Origin: Rhynchopus euleeides | Lineage: Eukaryota; Euglenozoa; Diplonemea; Diplonemida; Diplonemidae | Direction of reading: 5' to 3' | Assembly (NCBI GenBank): GCA_963210315.1 | Contig: OY723303.1 | Span: 1,550,001-1,614,000 of the forward strand | DNA length: 64,000 nt | In this document: one piece after another, positions 1 through 8,231 of the stretch | Numbering within the stretch: the first letter of the stretch is position 1 | Layout: each line of letters opens with the position of its first letter | Program-made: the position numbers and the translations under genes | Notes under the pieces: generated by a model | Told to the model about the DNA's origin: nothing | Database searches by the model: none | What the model saw: the letters and a program-made list of their open reading frames with translations, nothing else

Positions 1-800
1 GCTCTCTCTCCCCCCCCCCCCCATTTCCACCCGCATCCCGAGTGGATGTGCAGCCAGCAGTGAAGTTCATTCGAAAATGTCATAAAACGTTAGATACCGG
101 CAAACCACCCTCCCCCCCCCCCCCCAAACCTCGCTTCGTTTCCTCTTCCTGTGTTCTGGTTCGTATAGTCATGATTGGACCCCGTTGCTTCAACCCGCAC
201 CGTATGGAGCGGGGGTGGACCCATCATCGCCCCCCCCCCACCCCCTTCGCCAGTGTGATACACTATTTAACATTGCCTCATATCTGATATTGCCCCCCCC
301 CCCTCCCTCCCCGCCGACCCCGTCTTTTCTCTTCTCTCTGAAACCATCTCTCTTTGCAGGTCACTGAAGAGCCATTTTTCATGCGGTTTCTACGGTCCCC
401 CCCCCCCTATATATTGGGGGTTGTTTTGCGAGCCAAAGAAAACGAAAGGGGGGGGGGGGTTTTTACCTGCAGTGATGACGCGACCCTGCCTCCCGTGCTG
501 TGCATACTGTTTGTGTGTCCCTTATATATTTTGTTTTTTTTCCATTCTAGTGCAGGGCATTTTATAGGGGCGAAATCTACGCTCATTTGGGCTTAAATGT
601 GAGGCGTTCCCCGATTTTTTGACGGACCCCCCGGCAAGCGAGACTTGTGGTGAATGGGTCACCTCCCGGTTCCTCTCTCAGGGATCAGTGATCGGGTCCA
701 GCCTCGGGTGCCGGAGGTTAGTCCAAAAAATAGAGTTCGGGGCCGATTTCCGCAGACCCGGGCGCGCAAGGACTTGGATACAATACAGGCACATGCCACA
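1..800. other. Non-coding, poly-C rich interval
   Basis: The stretch is dominated by runs of C (for example near 10-22, 112-125, 228-240, 293-303, 398-407) and short pyrimidine-rich blocks. The open frames here are low-complexity Pro/Ser translations without domains. No gene is supported. Confidence 0.6.
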
Positions 801-857
801 GGGGGGTCTGGGGGGCGGAGCCCCCCAGCCGCCGGAGGCCACGGTAGTGAACATCTG
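801..857 (+). repeat. 57-nt GC hairpin repeat, copy 1
   Basis: This is a dispersed unit with a hairpin core (CTGGGGGG, loop CGGAG, CCCCCCAG), followed by GCCGCCGGAGGCCACGGTAG and TGAACATCTG. Six near-identical copies lie in the window: 801, 990, 1181, 34364 and 56331 on +, and 37932 on -. The flanking DNA mostly differs between copies, so the unit itself is what is dispersed. Confidence 0.85.
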
Positions 858-989
858 CTTCTTCCGGGCTGTTCCTTGCGCGTACAGATTCTGCATGAGC
901 TGCTGCGTCCTCCTGAGGCTACTGAGGGTGGCCTGCAGTCTATTCCCTGATGTAACCTGAAAGGGTTTGGGTACAGGTATACAGCATAG

Positions 990-1046
990 GTGGGTCTGGG
1001 GGGCGAAGCCCCCCAGCCGCCGGAGGCCACGGTAGTGAGCATCTGT
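990..1046 (+). repeat. 57-nt GC hairpin repeat, copy 2
   Basis: Same unit as at 801, with GGCGAAGCC in the loop instead of GGCGGAGCC and TGAGCATCTG at the end. The paired change leaves the stem intact. Confidence 0.85.
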
Positions 1047-1180
1047 TCCTCTGGCATACGATTCTGTGTGCGCTGCCTGCGTCCCGTGGGTGGCCTGTAT
1101 TCCATTCCCTGATGTCACCCCAAAGGGTTTGGGGTGACAAAGACAGGCATACGGCACAGGATTTGGTTGCTCGACATACA

Positions 1181-1237
1181 GGGGGGTCTGGGGGGCGGAG
1201 CCCCCCAGCCGCCGGAGGCCACGGTAGTGAACGTCCG
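1181..1237 (+). repeat. 57-nt GC hairpin repeat, copy 3
   Basis: Same unit as at 801, ending TGAACGTCCG. Three copies lie within 440 bp, all in the same orientation, spaced about 190 bp apart and separated by short related spacers (GGGTTTGGG-type motifs at 963 and 1125). Confidence 0.85.
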
Positions 1238-1424
1238 TCCCTTCGCGGCCTGCGTTTTCTCGGGGTTTGACAAAGAAACTGGACAGAAAAACGGTCGGGT
1301 AAGTTGCTCGCAGTCTGTGGGCATGAGTCCACTCTCAGCTGCGGGGCTGCCCAGCCGCCACCAGTTTTCCACCCCCCGGATTTTTCCCGGAAATCTTTTT
1401 TTTTTCCTTAACCCTTTCTGTCCG

Positions 1425-1950
1425 GGAAGCCACTACAGTGGCTTTGCACTTTGCTTACGTAAGTAAATAATTATGCACTTCGAATTTTTCAGGATTTTTT
1501 TGTATGGTAAAATGGGGGAGCTCAATCCTTTCAAATGCAGCAAGGGTTCATGGGAAAGGTGGAGATCCGTCCAACGTACTGCCGGAGGACAATTGCACAC
1601 TCAGGTGAGATTTTCGGGTTTGGGTCGTCCCTCATGGCCCCTATTTACGAGTCAATCATATCAGGTGTTCTTGTGCCCCATTTCGCTCGACTCCCCCGAT
1701 CGTGGAAAGCTCCGGAGTTATTCTCCGCAAAAACACATCGATATGCAGACCCACAGAACACATTTCGACCCATCACAGGCGCGAGAGCTGGGGGGGGCTG
1801 GGTGGGTCTCAGAGGGTCTTGGGCAGGTATGGCCACTACAGTGGCTTTCACTTTGCCTATGCAGGCAAAGTTATTTGAATTTCGAATTTTTCAAGATTTC
1901 TTTTTATGGTGGAAACGGGGTGGACGAATCTTTCAAATGCACCAAGAGTT
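1425..1950 (+). repeat. Diverged direct duplication (about 110 bp, two copies)
   Basis: Positions 1425-1545 and 1829-1950 share CCACTACAGTGG (itself a palindrome), GGCTTTGCACTTTGC or GGCTTTCACTTTGCC, TTCGAATTTTTCARGATTT, TTTATGGT or TGTATGGT, and TTTCAAATGCASCAAG. The two copies are diverged but collinear. There is no coding evidence. Confidence 0.6.
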
Positions 1951-2433
1951 GGTCGGAAAAGCGAAACTCTGACCAACTTGGCTCTGTAACAAAATTGCAA
2001 CACAAGGTGGAATTTTCGGTGGTTTTGCCCTTGAAACCGCCTCCTGAACCTGCGTGGGAAGTATCGAGCTTTCCCGAGCATCTTTTTGCCCGATTCCTTC
2101 GATAAGGGAAAGGTTTCCGACAGATGTCATCTGGGAAATCAGTTTTCAGACCTCTGCATCTCGAATATCCGCCCCAACGGGCTGTGCCGATGCACCACCC
2201 GATTTCGGCCTCCAGCCACCCATCAGTGAAATATGGTGGAATTCTCTGATGGAGATTTGATGCCGTCAGTCATCGGGCGGACATCCTCCATGGCCCCAGA
2301 GGGGCAGGGAAGGGTGTTCTACCTCGATCCAGGTGCCCAACGGGCTAACGGGGTCGCTGGGGTGGCTCACAGTCAGGTACCTCAGAACATGTGTTTTTGC
2401 ACCTGTTGATATATTTGCCTTGTGCAAACCACT

Positions 2434-2735
2434 GCCTTCCCAAGTAAATTGTCTTCCGCTCCACCTTTTTCAACATTTTTTTTATCGGGAACTGCGCTGG
2501 AGCAGAACTGTTCGAGAACGCCATAGAACCCGGATTTTTTGGGCGGTCACACACCGCCCTGAATTTTTTTCTGGATTTTTTGCACCTCGATTTTTGGTTT
2601 CTCGGGCGAGGCCCACATGTGAAATTTTTTTTTCGGGAAAAAAACCGGAACAATGCAACGTTCTGCGCAAACGCAGTTCCCGATAAAAAAAAATGTTGAA
2701 AAAGGTGGAGTGGAAGACAATTTACTTGGGAAGGC
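2434..2735. repeat. Foldback: 63-bp inverted repeat arms around a 175-bp loop
   Basis: The left arm (2434-2496) and right arm (2672-2735) are reverse complements with about two differences. Both contain the AAGTAAATTGTCTTCC block and its complement. The outer pair AACCCTTTCTGTCCGGG (1409-1425) and its complement near 2766-2782 suggests a larger, older inverted structure spanning about 1.4-2.8 kb. No coding region is seen. Confidence 0.8.
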
Positions 2736-2950
2736 GAATTTTCCCAAAAATCGAAAAAATACCCCCCGGACAGAAAGGGTTAAATGTGAGGATTGGCCTC
2801 ACTTTAGACCCCCTATAAAATGCTCTGTTCTAGTGTCTACCCCCAGTGTGCCTGAGATCAGCTGCATCTCCCGTTTCCGTGTCCCTAACCATCACAGCAC
2901 ATGGTGAAGACAGGGTTGCCTCTTGTTGCTCTCGTAAAACAACCAATGGA

Positions 2951-3041
2951 GGGCTTCCTTCGCTCTGTGTCAAAACTGTGTCAGTTGGTCTCCTTAGTTG
3001 TGAGGCGGCTCACTTTCCTGCACTTCTGAGCGAAGGCCCCC
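2951..3041 (+). mobile_element. Short MITE-like element (CTTCGCTC / GAGCGAAG ends), copy a
   Basis: This is an approximately 90-bp unit. It starts near GGGCTTCCTTCGCTCTGTGT, runs through CAAAACTGTGTCAG and TGTGAGGCGGCTCAC, then TGCACTTCTGAGCGAAGG. The CTTCGCTC start and GAGCGAAG end form an inverted pair. Related copies lie at 5868, 20348 and 23291 (+), and 3773 and 32525 (-). It is non-coding. Confidence 0.7.
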
Positions 3042-3772
3042 AAGGGCACACACAGCCTCTTGCCGACCAAAAAGGACAAGGTGGCCCATGTGCCCCCTCA
3101 CCCGCACCCCCTCCCCGCGATTCAAAATTGGAAGCAAAGCCAAAGTCCGCATATTCCCTCATCCCGTTATGTTCTAAACCTGGGCTGGGGCATGGGCATC
3201 ACTTGAAAGCGCACTCACATGGAGGTCCATGCGGGCACCTCTGTTGTGGTGTGTGCACGATGTGCCCATTTCCTTGACCCTCATCCCCCCCCCCCCCCTC
3301 TCCACCACCCACTACCACCACCCGCCCCCTCGCCCCTCGCCCTCCACGGCTGGAGGTAGTGACTTCCCGATTTTTGAGCAGTTTTGAAAATGGTCGAGAA
3401 CAGCATTTTTGTCTTTGAACTTACCTATCACTCCCCCCCCCCTCCCCCTTCCCCCCTCCACGCTCTTACCTGAAGTGCTGAGAGAGTCGCTCGTGTTATC
3501 ACGATTCTCCTCTCAGCCTGTAGGTGCAATCTTTGCGTGGAGGGCGATTGAATACACACCAACCCGTTGGTTAGGGGGGGAGGGAGGGGGGGGGGGGTTA
3601 CCGTATGGTGTCATCACACGTCGACGATAAACACGCAGGTGTTGGTGTGGGTGTGGTATTGGCGCCTCTGCTCTGCACGGTTCTACCGCACTGCTGTGTG
3701 TGACTGGCTTTTCTGGGTATCTTTTTTTAGGGCAGGGTGGAGGGGGGGGGGGTTGGGAGGGTGTTCTCCCAT
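3042..3772. other. Non-coding, poly-C / poly-G interval
   Basis: Runs of C occur near 3288-3298 and 3432-3440, and runs of G near 3582-3597. The frames that cross it are Gly/Pro low-complexity. I see no gene. Confidence 0.55.
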
Positions 3773-3827
3773 GGGGGAGGGGCTTCGCTCAGAAGTGCAG
3801 AGAAGCGACCCGCCTCACACAAGGAGT
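3773..3827 (-). mobile_element. MITE-like element, partial copy e (reverse)
   Basis: GGGGCTTCGCTCAGAAGTGC followed by AGAGAAGCGACCCGCCTCACAC is the reverse complement of the right half of the copy at 2951. Only about 55 bp match, so this is a truncated copy. Confidence 0.6.
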
Positions 3828-3929
3828 ACCACACCCTCCCTCCCCCTCCCCCGTTGGCTTTTTTTTGCAAGAAGGTGCTGGGAGGGCTTGCTCTCCCATC
3901 CACTCTCGACAATCAAACCCCCCCCCCCC

Positions 3930-5457
3930 CTAGGGGGGGTCATAAGCCCGTACAAAACCACATTTTTCAACATACCATCAGAACCGCCCTAATACCTGAT
4001 CTGACCCGAAAATCCGACCCATACCCCCCCGGAAACCGTCTGGAGCCCACTTGTGACACCTGATGCGCACTTTTGTGATGATTTTTTGGGGTCCTAAAAA
4101 ATGTACCTCAGTTTCGTACCTTGCCTTTGTACCTGAACCACTCCCGACCGCAGTATTTCGTTCTTTGCAAGGAAAGGGTATCACTACGCTCACCCAGCAC
4201 GCCGAGCAACACATGCCGTGTGCCTAGGGCCTCGCAGAGGTGTCGGATGCTGCTGCAGAGGGGTACCTTGCTCGAAAGACGCTCGCCAAACGGGAGATGT
4301 GCGGGGTCCCGGCAGAGAGCGTTGTGGCAGACCTGCGTCAGAAGAAAACGGCACACGACATCCGTGAGGCGACATTATTTCGGGCGCTCCGTCGGGCTGG
4401 GTACATAGGAGAGCGAGTGGGACGTGGTGACGACAGATATATGCAGTGGTGCATCAACTGCACGCACGTGCGAAAAGCGGCGTTCCTTGCTGGCCAAGAA
4501 AGATGTCACCTGCACTCCTACTCCTCCCACTCCTCCTGCTCCTACCCCTACACCAACTGATGTGGGCAGTGAGTGATGGCAGCTCCAGAGCAGCAGATAA
4601 TCTAGGAAGCGATGAACGGGTCAGCCGGGCAGACTACCCCAGTCCGTACCGGAAGTACGAAGCGTTGCGGGCCCGCCACCACCGCCTCCAGGAGAGGACC
4701 CGAGGATTAAGAGTAGGGTTGTACAACGCCAGGGGAGAGTATTCCCCTGGCGTTGAGACATCCCTGACGATCTTGCGGTCGCACTGTGGGGGTTGAGTCG
4801 GCAGGCAGATGCCTATCCAATGACTTTGTTGAGTCCTCACATGGTACACTCTCATGCGTGCTGTTGAGACTGCGTGGTGTGCATATCCTGCGGGGGGCGC
4901 AAATTACACAGCACAAACATAATCATTTCGACTCTCAGGTCGTCCAATATCCCAATCGTGCCTTCACAGGCTGAGATCGACGAAGCAAAGACACATCTGC
5001 AACGCTGCCTAATGCCGATGCAGCCTCGCAGGCGTACGAAGTACTCACAATGACCCATCTGCGATCGAAGTACTACACCCAGAAGGTGGCTGAACTCATT
5101 CAGCTGGCGCAACAACACAACATTCCCACTAATCAGGTACAAGAAAGACCTTGCCGAGGCACTGGGGAGGCAACATCGTGCCACCTGAGCCGGAACCACC
5201 GCAGAAAAGGCAAAGAACGAAATATTGCGGTCGGGAGTGGTTCAGGTACAAAGGCAAGGTACGAAACTGAGGTACATTTTTTAGGACCCCAAAAAATCAT
5301 CACAAAAGTGCGCATCAGGTGTCACAAGTGGGCTCCAGACGGTTTCCGGGGGGGTATGGGTCGGATTTTCGGGTCAGATCAGGTATTAGGGCGGTTCTGA
5401 TGGTATGTTGAAATTTTTGGTATTTGTACGTTTTTAGGGGGGCTTATGACCCCCCCT
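3930..5457. mobile_element. DNA-transposon-like element with about 240-bp TIRs
   Basis: The left arm (3930-4170) and right arm (5210-5457) are long near-perfect reverse complements. Both begin with GGGGGGTCATAAGCCC. Both carry the same CATACCATCAGAACCGCCC block, the CTTGTGACACCTGATGCGC block and, innermost, TTTCGTTCTTTGC. About 1.04 kb of unique DNA lies between. Poly-C/poly-G outside the arms hides any target duplication. The high arm identity implies fairly recent activity or gene conversion. The superfamily is not recognised. Confidence 0.8.
4240..5200 (+). pseudogene. Coding remnant inside the 3930-5457 element
   Basis: The interior has coding-like composition on + but only short frames. 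One segment (4240-4480) reads as a helix-rich stretch with ATLFRALRRAGYIGERVGRG, which is vaguely reminiscent of helix-turn-helix regions in transposases. A later segment (5014-5190) reads VAELIQLAQQHNIPT and, in another frame, YKKDLAEALGRQ, reminiscent of a SAP-type DNA-binding helix pair. Both assignments are guesses from pattern. The frames do not join, so this is either a decayed transposase gene or a spliced one whose introns I cannot define. A hairpin (CGCCAGGGGA...TCCCCTGGCG) lies at about 4729-4755. Confidence 0.25.
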
Positions 5458-6280
5458 ACCCCCCCCCCCCCTATTGTTTTTACAACCAAAAGGGCGTCTT
5501 TATCTTGATCTGTGTGGGCGCCCTCCCACCCCCCTTTCCCTCCCCCCCGCCCGCATCTGCCCTCTCGTTGGGCTCTTTCCCCCAAGCCACTTTGCGCTCC
5601 GATGTTCCCATTTCAACGGGCCCCCTGCAGTGCGCTGTGCATGAATGCGTCAGGCGGAACGCAGAATGGAGGGGTGGGTAGGGTGGGGTGGGGGTGGGGT
5701 TTTTGTTTTGAGTGATTCAATTCAACAGAAGAAAAAATAGTCGTGGGGGGGGGGGGGATTGCGCGGATTCGGGTGGTCTGCAGCGTAGGAATCATCCTGG
5801 GAGATGTGAAGTCACCCAGAGGATTGGCGTCTAGCTTGTGGGTGGGGTCAGTTCATAGGTGTGCATGGGAGCCCCCGCTCTGTGTCAAAACTGTGCTAGT
5901 CTGTCTCCTCCTTGTGTGAGGCAGCTCACTTTTCGGCACTTCTGAGCGAAGTCCCCCATGCGAATGATCGCCTTCGCATCCAGGGTGGCAAGGCTGTTGG
6001 GGGTAACACACCCTGAACTGGCGCTGCTGTGGCGATGGTGCCCGCTCAGGAGCAAAGGAAAAAGAACTTAGGGACGATCCCACATCTAGCTCGAGACATA
6101 TCTCGGTGGGGAGGGGCGCCGTCAAGTCGGAGGGGGGGGGGGGGGGGGAGGGGCAAATCTCTCTGTGCAGGGCGTTTTTTGCCGCTCCCTGTGCCCAGTG
6201 CCTGGGGGATCAAGCCCGACGGGCAAACAAACAAACAAATGTTTGTCAAAAAAAAAACAACAACAAAAACAAAGGGGGGG
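5458..6280. other. Non-coding interval with poly-G/C and one MITE-like copy
   Basis: Apart from the short element at 5868-5959 the stretch is poly-C/poly-G and simple sequence (5461-5471, 5745-5758, 6129-6149). No frame has a recognisable domain. Confidence 0.5.
5868..5959 (+). mobile_element. MITE-like element, copy b
   Basis: It shares with the copy at 2951 the blocks CTCTGTGTCAAAACTGTG, GTCTGTCTCCTCCTTGTGTG, AGGCAGCTCAC and GCACTTCTGAGCGAAGTCCC. Confidence 0.7.
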
Positions 6281-6384
6281 ACCTCGCTACCAGTCACAGC
6301 TTGTCACAGCTCGTCAGTCAGTGGGGGGGGGAAGTGGGCCGTGGCTCACTTGTCCTCACTCAGTCACATCTGGTAGCGAGGGCC
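6281..6384 (+). mobile_element. Second short hairpin element family (CTCGCTACC / GGTAGCGAG), copy 1
   Basis: Inverted ends CCTCGCTACCAG and CTGGTAGCGAGG enclose TCACAGCTCGTCAGTCAG and a GGCTCACTT block. A second copy lies at 10560-10649 between two cyclase genes. Length is about 100 bp and it is non-coding. Confidence 0.65.
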
Positions 6385-8110
6385 CTCAAAATAAATTGAA
6401 ACCGGGCGCCGCCTCCCTGTTCTAGCCTCCCAGGATTTTGTTCCCAGTTCGCCTCCTCGCCCGTCCACACACACTCACTCACTCTCTTACCACGTCTCGG
6501 ACGCTTGCCTGCTGCTGAGCGCAACAGGGTTACTGTCGGCCCTTCCGACTCTGCCCTCCCCTCCGCACAGCCCATCGTCCTGCAACCCCCGTGGTGCACC
6601 TCACACATGCCTGGTTTATGTAACCCGCTTGGGGTGTGTGTGTGGGGGGCAATACCTGTTGATGTGCACCTTCTGGCCCATGTGAAAACAATAATAACTG
6701 GAGTAGGCATGGCGTGTGGACTGGCCAATGCTGTGTGTGGGGCGCAGAGTCTAATTTTTTTTGGTGGTAGGACTGCTTCCGACGCCACTGCTTCCTTTCT
6801 GTGTGCCTAGCTATCTCGTGATCCACACCCACATCAAAGGAGCAGGTTATGGGGTGATGGAAGCGTCAACGCGTCAAATCAGGAAGAAGGACGCGCGGTG
6901 TTGTTTTTTTTGTTACTACAACAGGGCCCCTGTCAGTGGCAAAAAATAAAGTAGGCAACGCTTTGGGCAACAAATACAACATCCTCATCAGGCTGCGGAG
7001 TTGTTTTTGTTTTTGCCCGGATTTGGCGCATACAACAACAGCCGTGCTTATTTTTTTTTGCAGATAATTCGAATCGTTTGAATTATGGAGATGGCGGGTT
7101 CAAGAGAGAGAGAACCAAACGGGGGGGGGGGGGTGCAAGTGTGCTCCTTCATAGGATATTCACACTTGAATCATGGGAGAGAGAAGGTAAGCGTTGTGTG
7201 TGCATTGATCACTTTTTAAATTGGGTTAACCCTGCACGGACCCTGGCCCACCACAATGTGTGTGTGTGTGTGTGGGCGAGACGAACAGTCGAGAGCATAA
7301 CAAGAGCAAGTGCCATGTGTTATCTACACGACTATAAAAAGTTTGAACACCACGTGTGTGTGTGAAGCGAGGCATCAGTCCACGGGGTTCCTCTCTTCCC
7401 TGGCACCCCACCCACCCTCCCCCCCTTTTACCGGGAGGAGGAGGAGGAAGGCCGGTGTGTGGCTTCCCCCCTCCACCCCACTCTCCCCCTTTTTTTTTTG
7501 CGCTGTTTCTGACTGAGGAGGGAATTCTGAAAATTCCGAAAAAAGGTCCGAACCGAACAAGGCCGTCCTCCCCCTCCCCCCCGCCCCCTCTGCCACCACC
7601 ACTACCACCTCCGTTCCCAAGCCCTAGCTCGTTCTGCACGCTCTGCATGAGCTGTGCCGATATAGAGGGCGGGTGACAGTCGGGGGCAGTGTGGATTGCG
7701 ACTACAGCAGGGCAGGCCCTGGTGTGATGGGGTCGTGCCCCCAAAAAGAGTCACCACTGTGTGGGCAGTCGTGGGGGGGTGGGGGTGGGGGTGGGAAAAC
7801 CGCATTGCCCCCCCCCCCCCCCCCCCCGATCCCTCCGGGTCGCATCTCGTAGCAGTGTGCCGTGATTTGCCGGCGCGATTATAGGCCCAACCAAGCCAGA
7901 AGACTCCCAGTCCCATCCACCCCACCCACCCACCCCCGCCTCTGCATCCACCGCTTGGGATATGTGCCTCCGATCCCCAACCCCCTGGTGGTGTGCTTCG
8001 ACTTGAATAATGGTGTTGCTGGCCGATTAGGGCTGGGTTTAAATGGGGGGGGGGGTGGGTGAGATGGTGTGGTGTGTGTGTGTCTGTCCCCTCTGCATGT
8101 TCACCTCATC
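6385..8110. other. Long non-coding interval upstream of the cyclase cluster
   Basis: The interval contains poly-G/poly-C runs (7121-7132, 7808-7827), purine/pyrimidine tracts and GT microsatellites (7256-7273). All open frames are Pro/Gly/Thr low-complexity or shadows. No domain or RNA gene was recognised. Confidence 0.5.
7190..7275 (+). repeat. GT-flanked dispersed repeat, copy 1
   Basis: TGATCACTTTTTAAATTGGG, TTAACC and TGGCCCACC between GT-rich ends recur at 32990-33060 with the same order and flanking GT tracts. Function is unknown. Confidence 0.6.
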
Positions 8111-8114
8111 ACCA

Positions 8115-8137
8115 TGTGCCATCACACACCGACAGGG
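8115..8137 (+). promoter_or_regulatory. Possible 3' splice site of a 5'-UTR intron (cyclase 1)
   Basis: CATCACACACCGACAG followed by GGCAGTG lies 95 nt before the ATG. Equivalent motifs precede cyclase 2 (TCACACCCAACAG, GGCAGTG; 11311-11331) and cyclase 3 (TCACACCTCACAG; 13910-13925). Conservation among otherwise diverged upstream regions suggests a shared function. A 5'-UTR intron acceptor is the simplest reading, and transcript data would be needed to confirm it. Confidence 0.35.
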
Positions 8138-8231
8138 CAGTGCCGGGTGCTCTGGAAGGAAGTCGAGCATCTGATGCGGAGTGGTGTGTGAGAACACACC
8201 AAATAAAATCGACTTCCTGCACGTGTCAACA

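Noticed and set aside
801-857. Transcription terminator interpretation of the GC hairpins
   Set aside because: They are not placed after genes, lack T tracts and occur in clusters, so a dispersed repeat fits better.
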